Source: WHSW01 sp963722175 | GTDB taxonomy: Bacteria; Actinomycetota; Thermoleophilia; Solirubrobacterales; 70-9 | Direction: 5' to 3' | Assembly (NCBI GenBank): GCA_963722175.1 | Contig: CAVRKA010000003.1 | Location: 124,001 to 188,000, forward strand | DNA length: 64,000 nt | Shown here: positions 1-8,647 of the stretch, piece after piece | Numbering within the stretch: position 1 is the first letter of the stretch | Layout of the letters: every line of letters begins with the position of its first letter | Notes under the pieces: model-generated | What the model saw: the letters and a program-made list of their open reading frames with translations, nothing else | Databases searched by the model: none | What the model was told of the DNA's origin: nothing | Translations under genes and position numbers: made by a program

Positions 1-45
1 CACGAAGAGGAGGGCCGCGCGGTCGGAGCGCGGGTCCGCCGCCAT
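1..45 (-). CDS. Start of an unidentified protein, cut by the window edge
   Basis: An ATG on the minus strand at 45-43 overlaps the stop codon of the flippase gene in an ATGA arrangement. It opens a frame of 15 codons (MAADPRSDRAALLFV) to the edge without a stop. The 4-nt overlap implies translational coupling to the flippase, so this is probably the next gene of the glycan operon. Too little is visible to name a family. Confidence 0.55.
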   Translation of the reverse strand, partial: MAADPRSDRAALLFV

Positions 46-1541
46 CAGTCGCGCTCCTCCAGGGTGAGCGCGCCCGGCCCCTTCGACCCGGCCGCGCCGG
101 TGACCAGCATCTTCATGAACCGGAAGTCGTCGGGGCTGGCGAGTCGCTCGACGCCGAGGAAGACGGCCGCGTAGACGATCACCGCGACCGTCCCGACGAT
201 CAGCGCCGGACCCGGCGCCGCGACCGTGACCGCAAGCATCGCCGCCGCGGCGGCCGCCGGGGCGAAGAAGGCCCCGAGCCAGTTGAACCCGCCGAGCTGC
301 CGGTAGGCGATCACGAGGCCGCCAATCGCGAACAGGGCCTCCGAGATCAGCATCGCCGCCGCCGCCCCGTCCTGGTCGTACTCCGGGATCAGGGCGAAGT
401 TGAGCGCGATGTTGAGCAGCGTGATCGTGCCCGTGAGGACGACGAGCGCCCGCGACGGGCGGCGGGAGACGATGAAGGTCGAGCAGAGGACGACGATCCC
501 GATCAGCGGCACCGCCCCCGCGAGGAGCCGCAGTGCGCCGCCGGCTTCCGCGAACTCATCGCCGAAGATCGTCGTCAGCAGCTGGTCGGAATAGGCGCCG
601 AAGAGGATTCCGATCGGGATCAGGGAGGCGGCCGCGAACTTGATCGACCTCGCGAACACGGACCCGAGGGTCGGATTCGAGGTCGGCGTGAGGTACGCGT
701 ACATGGCGCTGAACGAGGAGGCGATCGCGTAGGCGATGAACAGCGTCGCCTCGAACATCCGGTAGGCGGCGCCGTAGTCGCCGACCGCGGTGTCGGTCGA
801 GAGCTGGCCGAGGATCACCGCGTCGAGCCGGAACAGCATCACCATGAAGACCACCTGGATCGCGAACGGGAGGCTCTTGACGGCGAGATCCCCCCAGCCG
901 GCCGGGCGCGGAGCCCAGGTCGGGAAGCCGATCGAGCGAGCGAGCAGGATCCCGCCGAGCGCGAAGCCGCCCGCTGCCCCGAGCGCGTAGATGGCGGCGA
1001 CCGCGACGACTCCGAAGCCGGCAGCGAGCAGACTCACGCCCAGGATCGCGGTCGCGACGCGCTGGACGAGGATCACGGTCGCGACCGGCTGGCCCCGCTC
1101 ATAGGCCATGAAGAGGGCGAACTCGGTCCGGATGAGCGAGTCGAAGAAGAAGCCGGCGGTCAGGAGCACGACCGCCGCCCGGGTATCGCCGTTGTAGTCG
1201 AGCAGGTAGGTGAGCGCGACCATGAGCGCCGCGACGGGAACCAGGAGGGTGAGCTTGAGCGCGATCACGTTCGTGAACAGGGATCGCCGCCCGCGGTCGC
1301 GCGCGACCTCGCGGGTCATGTACTGGTCGAGCCCGAGGTCGACGACGATCAGGCCGAGCTCGGCGAACGACGCAGCGAGGACGAACGTGCCCAGTCCGTC
1401 GACGCCGGTCGCCCGGGCGATGCCGGCGTAGAGGACGAGGGTCGCCAGCTTGCCGACGATCTCGGCGCCGGCCCTCATCGCCGTGTTGAGGACGGCCCGG
1501 ATGCCCGCGCGCTCGGCGGGGTCGTCGACGGGGTGACTCAC
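45..1541 (-). CDS. Wzx/MATE-like polysaccharide flippase
   Basis: Integral membrane protein of 498 residues with about 12-14 hydrophobic helices spread over its whole length, the architecture of the oligosaccharide flippase (Wzx/RfbX, MOP superfamily). It should move lipid-linked glycan units across the cytoplasmic membrane. The open frame extends to a GTG at 1574, but the GTG at 1541 is preferred because a GAGGGG-like ribosome site lies just before it, partly in the end of the upstream glycosyltransferase gene. It overlaps that gene by a few bases. It resembles the flippase at 4479-5918 in arrangement and motifs, so the locus holds two. Substrate unknown. Confidence 0.88.
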   Translation of the reverse strand: MSHPVDDPAERAGIRAVLNTAMRAGAEIVGKLATLVLYAGIARATGVDGLGTFVLAASFAELGLIVVDLGLDQYMTREVARDRGRRSLFTNVIALKLTLLVPVAALMVALTYLLDYNGDTRAAVVLLTAGFFFDSLIRTEFALFMAYERGQPVATVILVQRVATAILGVSLLAAGFGVVAVAAIYALGAAGGFALGGILLARSIGFPTWAPRPAGWGDLAVKSLPFAIQVVFMVMLFRLDAVILGQLSTDTAVGDYGAAYRMFEATLFIAYAIASSFSAMYAYLTPTSNPTLGSVFARSIKFAAASLIPIGILFGAYSDQLLTTIFGDEFAEAGGALRLLAGAVPLIGIVVLCSTFIVSRRPSRALVVLTGTITLLNIALNFALIPEYDQDGAAAAMLISEALFAIGGLVIAYRQLGGFNWLGAFFAPAAAAAAMLAVTVAAPGPALIVGTVAVIVYAAVFLGVERLASPDDFRFMKMLVTGAAGSKGPGALTLEERD

Positions 1542-1545
1542 CGGC

Positions 1546-2667
1546 TCACCCCTCGCCGGTCGGCTGAGCGGCACCGAGCTCGGCGTAGGCCTCCAGCGTC
1601 CCCGCGACCATGCGCGGGAACGCGAACCGCTCGCTGACCCGGGCGGCGGCGGCGGTCGCCAGCCGCGCGGCAGCCTCGGGGTCGGCGAGCAGGTCGAGGA
1701 TCGCCGCCGCGAGCCGTTTCGGGTCGTAGGGCTCGATCAGGCGCCCGGTGACACCGTCCTCGATCGCCTCGCGGGTCCCGCCCACGTCGGTGGCGACGAT
1801 CGGCCGTTCGGCGGCCATCGCCTCGAGCACCGAGTACGGAAACGCCTCCGCCCAGGCCGCGTTGACGAAGACGTCGGCTCCGGCGAGCACCGCGGGGACG
1901 TCGTCGACGAGCCCGAGCAGGCGGACCGAGGGTGCGATCTTGAGCCGCGCTACCTCGCGCACGAGGTCCTCGCGCTGGATTCCCTCCCCGGCGATCGCCA
2001 GGGTTGCGCCGGGATGCTCCGCGAGCACGCGTGGCATCGCCGCGAGCAGGGTCATCAGCCCCTTTCGCGGATGCAGCTCGGCGACCGCGCAGATCACCGG
2101 GCCGCGCTCACGCAGCGGCACCAACCGGCGGTCGGGCTCGGTGGCGGGCACGAACTCGATTCCGTTGTAGACCACCCTGGCGCGGTCGCCCGACCCGACC
2201 TCGGAGGCGAGCTGGCGCTCGCGCTCGCAGACGCAGATCACCATCGTCGTCAGCGGCGCCATCGCGCGCTCGATCGCGCGGTAAACCGAGCGCACCCAGG
2301 GCCGCTTGAAGTAGTTGGCGAACGCATACTGATGCGGGGTGAAGGCGAGCGGCACCGAGGGGCCGGCGAAGCGCGCCAGCCTCCCGAGCGTCCCGGCCTT
2401 CGAGCCGTGCACGTGGATCAGATCCGGTCGCCAGGTGCGGATCACCCCGGCGAGGCCGGCGAGCGCCCGCGCGTCGCGGACCGGCGCGATCGGCTGCACC
2501 ATCTCGAGGTAGATCACCTCCACCCCGGGGATGAGCTCGGCCTCCGACTCGTGCGGGCCGCAGATCGCGACCTGGTGGCCACGGCGCGTGAGCTCGCCGC
2601 TGAGCCGGGCGACGTGCCCGAAGGCCCCGCCCTCGCTGGGCCTGACAACCATCAACAGGCGCGCCAC
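1546..2667 (-). CDS. GT4-family glycosyltransferase
   Basis: Cytoplasmic or membrane-associated glycosyltransferase of 373 residues with a GT-B fold. The N-terminal Rossmann domain starts MVVRPSEGG and carries the GGAFGHV loop. The C-terminal domain has the family EX7E-type segment (EAFPYSVLEAMAAERPIVATD) followed by VGGTREAI, which binds the nucleotide-sugar donor. The frame is open to 3000, but upstream codons show no conserved sequence; a GTG at 2667 places the start directly before the first beta strand (VARLLMVV). It is transcribed with the flippase downstream and diverges from the GT2 gene at 2762. Donor and acceptor sugars cannot be deduced. Confidence 0.88.
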   Translation of the reverse strand: MARLLMVVRPSEGGAFGHVARLSGELTRRGHQVAICGPHESEAELIPGVEVIYLEMVQPIAPVRDARALAGLAGVIRTWRPDLIHVHGSKAGTLGRLARFAGPSVPLAFTPHQYAFANYFKRPWVRSVYRAIERAMAPLTTMVICVCERERQLASEVGSGDRARVVYNGIEFVPATEPDRRLVPLRERGPVICAVAELHPRKGLMTLLAAMPRVLAEHPGATLAIAGEGIQREDLVREVARLKIAPSVRLLGLVDDVPAVLAGADVFVNAAWAEAFPYSVLEAMAAERPIVATDVGGTREAIEDGVTGRLIEPYDPKRLAAAILDLLADPEAAARLATAAAARVSERFAFPRMVAGTLEAYAELGAAQPTGEG

Positions 2668-2761
2668 GGTCGGCAATGGTATTCCGCGTGACGGCGCCCT
2701 CAGGCACGCCCGGCCGGGTGTGATGTCGTCCTTGCGGTCAGGGAGCATGATGTCGAGCCTG

Positions 2762-3751
2762 ATGCCGGACCAGGGTGCGACAGGGACCGACGACGCGGAG
2801 CCGAGCCCGCGCGTCAGCGCGGTCATCCTCGCCTTCAACCGCCCTGACGCGCTCGATCTGGTCATCGCTCGCCTCGCCGATCTCCCGCTCGACGAGATCG
2901 TGGTCATGAACGCCGGCGAGCGCGGCGGCGCGGACGTCGCCCGCCGCGACCCGCGCGTGACCCTGGTCGAGGCGGACAACGTCGGGATCGCGAACCGCAA
3001 CCTGGGCGCGGCTCAGGCGACCGGCGAGCTCCTGCTGATGCTCGACGACGACTCCTATCCCCTCCCGGGCGCGGTCGAGGCGATGCGCGAAGCGTTCGCT
3101 CGCAGCCCGGCGCTCGGCGCCCTCGGCGGCTTCGTCCGCGACGTCGACGAGGCCGGGCGGCTGGACGCCGCGGTCGGGCCCGGGAGCTTCGACTGGTTTC
3201 TGCGCGCCGGCCAGGAGGGCGAGCCGGCCGACGGGATCCCGGCCTTCTTCTTCCCCGAGGGGGCGTGCATGATGCGAAAGCGCGCCCTGGTCGAGGCGGG
3301 TGGCTGGTTCGAGCCCTACTACCTGGCGCTCAGCGAGCTCGACCTGTCGACGCGGATGATCGCCGCCGGCTGGGACGTCCGCTACCTGCCGACCGCGCCG
3401 TTCGACCACATGAAGGCGAGCGGCGGGATGCGCGGGATCGCGGGCACGCTCCACTACCGGATCCGCAATCAGATCTGGTACTTCTGGCTGCGCTTCCCGA
3501 TCGGGGTGGCGGCGCTTCGCATCCCGCTCTACCTGACGTTCGACCTGATCGAGTCGGCGTACCGCGGGGTCGTGCGAGCGGCGTGGCTGTCCGGGATCGC
3601 GGACGCCTGGCGCGAGCGACGGCGGGTACGGGGGATGCGCGAGCCGCTGCCGCGCGCGGTGCGCCGCCGCGCGGAGCTGAACCGGGGCCGAATGCACCTG
3701 AAGCTCCTCTGGGCGCAGCTGATGCGGCGGGTCGGGCCCCCGGAGCCATGA
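2762..3751 (+). CDS. GT2-family glycosyltransferase (paralogue of 61349-62341)
   Basis: Family 2 glycosyltransferase of 329 residues, GT-A fold. Visible motifs are the nucleotide-binding start VSAVILAFNRP, the metal-binding MLDDDSYPLPGAV and the acceptor-side GGWFEPYYLALSELDLSTR. A C-terminal hydrophobic/amphipathic stretch (IWYFWLRFPIGVAALRIPLYL) probably contacts the membrane. Several in-frame starts exist (2723, 2747, 2750, 2762). 2762 is chosen because it gives an N-terminus and length matching the paralogue at 61349 (MPD... versus MPN..., 329 versus 330 residues); GGGAG at 2741 would favour 2747/2750. It overlaps the next gene by an ATGA. Confidence 0.88.
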   Translation: MPDQGATGTDDAEPSPRVSAVILAFNRPDALDLVIARLADLPLDEIVVMNAGERGGADVARRDPRVTLVEADNVGIANRNLGAAQATGELLLMLDDDSYPLPGAVEAMREAFARSPALGALGGFVRDVDEAGRLDAAVGPGSFDWFLRAGQEGEPADGIPAFFFPEGACMMRKRALVEAGGWFEPYYLALSELDLSTRMIAAGWDVRYLPTAPFDHMKASGGMRGIAGTLHYRIRNQIWYFWLRFPIGVAALRIPLYLTFDLIESAYRGVVRAAWLSGIADAWRERRRVRGMREPLPRAVRRRAELNRGRMHLKLLWAQLMRRVGPPEP

Positions 3752-4482
3752 GCGCGAACGGCGCCGGCGCCCTGCAGCGCCTGCTCAACCCCCCGGTCGT
3801 CCTCGCCTACCACGGGATCAGCGCCGCCGCTCGCGCGGACGGATCGCGGCTGCTGATCGATCCCGGACACCTGCGTTCCCACGTCTCGATGCTGAAGCGG
3901 CGCGGATATGCCTTCCGGACCGCCGGCGAACTGGTCGCGGATGCCGACGCCGGCCCGTCGCCGCGGACCGCGGTGCTGACCTTCGACGACGGCTGGCTGG
4001 ACGGGCTGACGACGGTCGCCCCGCTGCTCGACTCGCTCGGCGTGCGTGCGACCTTCTACGTCAACCCCGGCCGCTGGGGCGAGCAGCACCTCGACGTCGC
4101 CGGCGAGCCGGGCCGGCTGCTCGACGCCGAGCAGGCGCGCGCCCTGCACGAACACGGGATGGAGCTGGGCTCGCATTCCCGCGACCACGCCGTGCTGACC
4201 GCGCTCGACGACGACGCGCTCGCGGCCGACCTGGCGCAGTCCAAGGCGGAGATCGAGGCGCTCACCGGCGAGGCTTGCCTGACGCTCGCCTACCCGTTCG
4301 GGATCTTCGACGAGCGGGTGGGCCGGAGCGCGCGAGCGGCCGGGTACGAGCTCTGCTTCGGCTGGCTGCCGGGGCCGTGGGAACGCTACGGCGCGCCGCG
4401 GCTGCCGCCGCCGACCCGCGCCGGCGCCTGGGCGCTGCGGCTGAAGATGCGCGGCGTCCACAAGCCGGTCGCGCGCCCGTGA
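3748..4482 (+). CDS. Polysaccharide deacetylase (NodB domain)
   Basis: Protein of 244 residues of the carbohydrate esterase 4 (NodB) family, which removes acetyl groups from N-acetylated sugars with a divalent metal. The catalytic-base motif is TFDDGW at about residue 78 and the metal-binding histidines are in SHSRDH. A later LAYPFG matches the family's R/F-PPxG-like region. There is no clear signal peptide, so it may act on a lipid-linked intermediate in the cytoplasm or be exported by an unrecognised route. ATG 3748 overlaps the stop of the GT2 gene and its own stop overlaps the next flippase gene, so it sits in a tightly coupled operon. Confidence 0.87.
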   Translation: MSANGAGALQRLLNPPVVLAYHGISAAARADGSRLLIDPGHLRSHVSMLKRRGYAFRTAGELVADADAGPSPRTAVLTFDDGWLDGLTTVAPLLDSLGVRATFYVNPGRWGEQHLDVAGEPGRLLDAEQARALHEHGMELGSHSRDHAVLTALDDDALAADLAQSKAEIEALTGEACLTLAYPFGIFDERVGRSARAAGYELCFGWLPGPWERYGAPRLPPPTRAGAWALRLKMRGVHKPVARP

Positions 4483-5918
4483 GCACCGCTCGCCGGGTCG
4501 CCCGCAACACGGCGGTCCAGTTCGCCGGCGAGGCGGTCAGCAAGGGCGCCTCGATCGCCTTCTACATCGTCATGGCGCGGGCGCTCGGCGTCTCGGGCTT
4601 CGGCGAGTTCAACCTCGCGCTCTCGATCGCATTGCTGTGCACGGTGTTCGCGGGCTTCGGGCTCGATGCGATCCTGACCACCGAGACGTCGCGCGAGCCC
4701 GAGCGGCTGCGCGAGGTGTTCTGGAACGCGATCGCCGCAAAGGGCGCCTTCGGGCTGGTGGGGATCGCGGTCGCGCTGCTCGTCGCGGCGCTGGGCGGCT
4801 ACCGGATCGAGTTCGACCTCGCGGTCGCACTGCTCGGAATCGCCGCGGTCGTCGAGCTGATCGCGAAGACCCTCTACTCGACCTTCCAGGCATTCGAGGA
4901 CATGCGGCCGGTCGCCACCAGCATGGCGCTGCAGCGGGTCGCGACGGCGGCGATCGCGATTCCCGTCATGGTCCTCGGCGGCGGCCTCCTGCCGGTCTGC
5001 GTCGTCTACCTGGCCGGCGCCGTACTCGCGTTTGGCTACGCGGCATGGGTTCTGAGGCGAAACATCGGGCTTCCGGATCGCTGGCTGTCGGCCGGGGCGG
5101 CTCGGGCGCTGGTCCGGCGCTCGCTGCCGATCGGGATCGCGACGATCTTCGGTGCCGTCCTGTTTCGCATCGACGCAACGATGCTCGGCCTGATCAAGGA
5201 CGACGAGGCAGTCGGGTTCTACAGCTCCGCCTACCGGCTCCTGGAGAGCACGCTGTTCGTCAGCTACGCGTTCGTGGGGGCGGCCCTGCCGGCCCTGTCG
5301 CGGCTGAGCCGCGGGAGCGAGCCGTCGATCGCCGAGGCATCGACGCTCTCGCTGAAGGCGATCCTCTCGGCGCTGCTGCCAATCGGGATCGTCTTCGCCC
5401 TCTTCGCCGAGCCGATCATCGAGACCGTCTACGGCTCGGAGTTCGAGGCGGCGACGACCTCGCTCCGGCTGCTCGGCGGTGCCGCAGCCCTCTACGGCGT
5501 CAGCTACCTGGGCGGATACATTCTCGTCGCCCAGCAACGGCAGAACCTGATCCCCTGGATCATCGGCGGCGTTGCGATCCAGAATGTGGTCCTCAATCTG
5601 ATCCTGATCCCGAGCCATTCCTACGACGGCGCCGCGGCCGCAACGTCGATCTCCGAAGCGACGCTCGCGCTGACGTCGGTAGCGTTCGTAATCGCGACCG
5701 TCGGGCGCCTACCGTTCCTGCGGATCGCGCTGGCGCCGGCCGCCGGGGCGCTCGCGATGGGGGCCGTCGTCTGGGTCGCCGGCGCGAGCTGGTGGACGCT
5801 GGCGCCGGCGATCGTCGCCTTCGGGCTCGCGTTCCTGCTCGCCGAGCGGATCGCGTTCCCCGACGACCTCAGCCTGGCCCGCCGACTGGTGCGACCGGCG
5901 CCGAGCGGATCGCCGTGA
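4479..5918 (+). CDS. Wzx/MATE-like polysaccharide flippase
   Basis: Membrane protein of 479 residues with about 12-14 hydrophobic segments, MOP superfamily. It contains the typical N-terminal amphipathic start (ARRVARNTAVQFAGEAVSKGASI) and charged loops between helix pairs. Function: probable transport of an undecaprenyl-linked glycan or a teichoic-acid-like unit. Start is GTG 4479, which overlaps the deacetylase stop (GTGA); the frame is open further upstream but that part is antisense-like. The gene is followed by a GTGA overlap with the kinase-like gene. Short motifs such as RIDA.LG and GA.YR.FE/LLE are shared with the flippase at 45-1541, suggesting an old duplication. Confidence 0.88.
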   Translation: MSTARRVARNTAVQFAGEAVSKGASIAFYIVMARALGVSGFGEFNLALSIALLCTVFAGFGLDAILTTETSREPERLREVFWNAIAAKGAFGLVGIAVALLVAALGGYRIEFDLAVALLGIAAVVELIAKTLYSTFQAFEDMRPVATSMALQRVATAAIAIPVMVLGGGLLPVCVVYLAGAVLAFGYAAWVLRRNIGLPDRWLSAGAARALVRRSLPIGIATIFGAVLFRIDATMLGLIKDDEAVGFYSSAYRLLESTLFVSYAFVGAALPALSRLSRGSEPSIAEASTLSLKAILSALLPIGIVFALFAEPIIETVYGSEFEAATTSLRLLGGAAALYGVSYLGGYILVAQQRQNLIPWIIGGVAIQNVVLNLILIPSHSYDGAAAATSISEATLALTSVAFVIATVGRLPFLRIALAPAAGALAMGAVVWVAGASWWTLAPAIVAFGLAFLLAERIAFPDDLSLARRLVRPAPSGSP

Positions 5919-6763
5919 CGGAGGCGCCCGCCTTCTACGCCCGTGCCCCCGCCGGGCTGACGCAGGCGCTCGAGCGGCGCGGCGCGACGATCGAGTACGC
6001 CTGGCGCGAGGACCTGCGCGCCTTCGCTCGCGCCTCCGGCGCCGACGGTGACGTGTTTGCCCGCTACAGCGAGGATCCGGCCGACGTCCCCAGGCTGGAA
6101 CACGAGGCCGCCGTCCGCCGAATCGTCGGCGAGAGCGGGGCGCTGCGGTCGCCGCCGGTGCTCGAGAACGGGGACGGCTGGCTGCTGGAGCGCGCCGTGC
6201 ATGCGGAGCTCTGGAGCGGACCGGAGGCGATCGACGCCGCGGTGGCCGCGGCCGCCGAGATTCCGGCGCTGGACCTCCCCGACACGAGGTCCCCCGACCG
6301 ACGGCAGAGCCGCTTGCACGGGCTTGGCCACATTATTAGCCGGATCGCACGCGCCGCGGTCGGCCCGGTCAGCATCGGCGACTTACGGACGGCACGAAGG
6401 GAGCTCGCGACGACTGACCTCCCAACCGTCACCTGCCATCGCGACTTCCATCCGAAGAACGTCCTGATCGACGCCGACGGCGCCTGGCTCATCGACTGGG
6501 AGCGGACCGGCCCCGGGCCGCTCGGACTCGACCTGATGCAGCTCTGGGCCAGCGTTCCCGAGCCCGACGACCGCTCGCGCCTGTTCGAGCAGGCGGTGGA
6601 GTTGGTCGGCGCGCGGCGCCGGGCGAGCCTGGAGCGCCTGCGGTTCGCGGTCGCGGTCGCCGAGGCGAGCGGCTGGCACGCCGCTCGGGAGGCGTTCGAT
6701 CGCGACGACGTGGCGCTGGCGCGGCTGCTCGAGATGCTGCCCGAACTGCGGCCGCGCGGCTAG
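5915..6763 (+). CDS. APH-like phosphotransferase
   Basis: Protein of 282 residues in the aminoglycoside phosphotransferase/choline kinase fold. The catalytic loop CHRDFHPKNVLI (HxDxxxxN) lies near residue 170, followed by the metal-binding LIDWE. The N-terminal lobe lacks an obvious glycine-rich loop, as is common in this family. The target could be a sugar, an amino alcohol or a lipid-linked intermediate; resistance is unlikely given the setting in a glycan operon. Start GTG 5915 overlaps the flippase stop. It ends in a CTAG shared with the stop of the convergent GT2 gene. Confidence 0.78.
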   Translation: MTEAPAFYARAPAGLTQALERRGATIEYAWREDLRAFARASGADGDVFARYSEDPADVPRLEHEAAVRRIVGESGALRSPPVLENGDGWLLERAVHAELWSGPEAIDAAVAAAAEIPALDLPDTRSPDRRQSRLHGLGHIISRIARAAVGPVSIGDLRTARRELATTDLPTVTCHRDFHPKNVLIDADGAWLIDWERTGPGPLGLDLMQLWASVPEPDDRSRLFEQAVELVGARRRASLERLRFAVAVAEASGWHAAREAFDRDDVALARLLEMLPELRPRG

Positions 6764-7767
6764 CCGCGTCCCGGCCGCGGCTGGCGGCGGCCGAGCAGCT
6801 GGTCGATCAGGCCGACCGCGGCACCGGCCAGGTTGGCGATGTCCTTGAGCGCGACCAGCAGGGGGACCCTCCAGACGTACTCGTGCCACGGCATCGGCGA
6901 GCGCACGGCCCGCGCGAGCGGGTGGGCGAGGTAGAGGGCGAGTCCGAGGGCGACCGGGATCAGGCCGATCGGACCCAGCAGCGCGACCAGCGCGATCGCG
7001 ATCGCGAGCCCGACCGCCCGCACCAGGTGCGCCCGTCGAGGTGGCGTACGGATGTCGCCGCGGGCGTAGCTGAAGTACATCCGCGCCGTCGCCGCCCACC
7101 CCCCTCGCGGGCGCCAGAGGACGCTCGCGCCCGGGACCAGCGCCGTTGCGAAGCCCGCCTCGTGGACCGCCCGGCTGAAGGCGACGTCCTCGCCGGCGTA
7201 GAGATTCGTCGGGAACCCGCCGGCCCCGGCCCAGGCCCGCTTCGTGAACGCCATCGAGCGCCCGGTCGCCTGATCGGAGGAGTAGCTGCGGCCGAACAGC
7301 TTCTGCGACAGCCGGATCAACGGCGATCGCGAGCCGATCTCCTCGACCGCAGGGTGCCCGGCGATCCCGACGCAGCGCTCGAACGCGGTCCGTCCGTCGA
7401 CGATCCAGACCCCGGCCAGGAAGTCGTGGGCCGGCCGCGCGGCGGCGAACGCCTCCATCCACCCTGCGGCGGGCCGGCAGCCGGCGTCGGTGCAGGCGAT
7501 CCACTCGGCGGCGGCCTCCTGGATCCCGAGGTTCCGCCCCTCGGAGATGTTGGTCTTCGGGGCATCCATCACCCTCGCCCACTCACGCGTCGCGGTCCAG
7601 TCGGCGAGCAACTCCCGCGTTCCGTCGGTCGAGCCGCCGTCGACGAACAGCAGCTCGTCGGGGGGCCGCTGTTGGCGATCGAGCGCCGCCAATGTCCCCT
7701 CGAGGTCCTCGCGGTCGTCGAGCACGGTGAGGACGACGGCGATCGGCTCCCGACCGGGCTCTGACAC
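6760..7767 (-). CDS. GT2-family glycosyltransferase with C-terminal membrane segments
   Basis: Family 2 glycosyltransferase of 335 residues. The N-terminal GT-A domain shows AVVLTVLDDREDLEGTL, VDGGSTDGT, the TDAGCRP metal-binding region and a later GEDVAFSRAVHEAGF acceptor-site motif (ED). Residues about 245-280 form hydrophobic helices (AVGLAIAIALVALLG...), so the enzyme is membrane-anchored. Start GTG 7767 begins 4 nt after the stop of the upstream deacetylase gene; the frame is open to 7929 but only overlaps that gene. The two form an operon convergent with the kinase-like gene. Confidence 0.85.
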   Translation of the reverse strand: MSEPGREPIAVVLTVLDDREDLEGTLAALDRQQRPPDELLFVDGGSTDGTRELLADWTATREWARVMDAPKTNISEGRNLGIQEAAAEWIACTDAGCRPAAGWMEAFAAARPAHDFLAGVWIVDGRTAFERCVGIAGHPAVEEIGSRSPLIRLSQKLFGRSYSSDQATGRSMAFTKRAWAGAGGFPTNLYAGEDVAFSRAVHEAGFATALVPGASVLWRPRGGWAATARMYFSYARGDIRTPPRRAHLVRAVGLAIAIALVALLGPIGLIPVALGLALYLAHPLARAVRSPMPWHEYVWRVPLLVALKDIANLAGAAVGLIDQLLGRRQPRPGRG

Positions 7768-7771
7768 GGCA

Positions 7772-8572
7772 CTAGGTTGCAGGTTGCGCCGGATGGCGGC
7801 GGCGGCGGGCGATCCGGCTCGCCAGCTGCCCCGGCCAGGACGCGTAGAGCGGCTCCCAGAGCAGCCGCGACTTGAGCTCGAAGGCGAACGACCCGTCCAG
7901 CGAGGTGATCGACTCGCGGCTGAGCTCAAACGGCAGCACCCCGCCCGCCGGCGCGCAGGTCGCGGCGACCCGGTACCCGGCCCGCTCCGCCGCAGCGGTG
8001 CAGGCGGGCGAATACCCGCAGCGCGGATAGGCGAAGCTCGTCACGGGCTGCCCGATCAGCTGCTCGAGCGCGACCCGGGAGTCGTGCATGACGGCGTACG
8101 CCTCCTCGGCGGTCGCGTCGTCGAGGCAGGTGTGCGTGTTCGTGTGCGACCCGAGCTCGACCCGGTCGTTGGCGGCCAGCTCGAGCAGCTCCTCCTCGGT
8201 GACCAGGCGAACGCCCGCGTCCGCAGTGATCGCGAAGTGGGGCTTGCCGAGCAGGCCCGGGCAGACGAAGATCGTCGCCCTCGCGTCGAACTCCTCCAGC
8301 AGGCCGGGCAGGATCGAGTGCATGTCGCTGCTGCCGTCGTCGAAGGTGAGCGCACAGCAACCCTCCGGGCCGCGTCCGTCCTCGATCCCGGCGACCCAAT
8401 CGGTGAGCTTCAGGAACTCGTAGCCGCGGCGTCGAAGCTTCCCGAGCTGGTCGCGGAAGCGATCGACGTCCAGCATCAGGTTCGCGGAGTCCTGGCGGCG
8501 CTCGAGCGGATCGCCGAGCGCGTGGTAGAGCAGGACCAGCGGCGGGCGGGCGAATCGTTGGCGGAGGCTCAT
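7772..8572 (-). CDS. Polysaccharide deacetylase (NodB domain)
   Basis: Protein of 266 residues of carbohydrate esterase family 4. Motif 1 is ALTFDDGSSD, motif 2 is SHTNTH, and SFAYPRCGYS corresponds to the third motif. It starts MSLRQRFARPPLVLLYHA, where LLYHA is a common CE4 entry strand. No signal peptide is evident. It precedes the GT2 gene by 4 nt and diverges from the acyltransferase at 8648 across about 75 bases. It is a distant homologue of the deacetylase at 3748-4482, not a recent copy. Likely substrate is an N-acetylated residue of the glycan made here. Confidence 0.86.
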   Translation of the reverse strand: MSLRQRFARPPLVLLYHALGDPLERRQDSANLMLDVDRFRDQLGKLRRRGYEFLKLTDWVAGIEDGRGPEGCCALTFDDGSSDMHSILPGLLEEFDARATIFVCPGLLGKPHFAITADAGVRLVTEEELLELAANDRVELGSHTNTHTCLDDATAEEAYAVMHDSRVALEQLIGQPVTSFAYPRCGYSPACTAAAERAGYRVAATCAPAGGVLPFELSRESITSLDGSFAFELKSRLLWEPLYASWPGQLASRIARRRRHPAQPAT

Positions 8573-8647
8573 CTCGTTTGCGCGGCAGGCTAGTCGAGCT
8601 GTCCGACGTCGCCGATCCGCCGCTGACCCCTGAGGCATACTGCGCGC

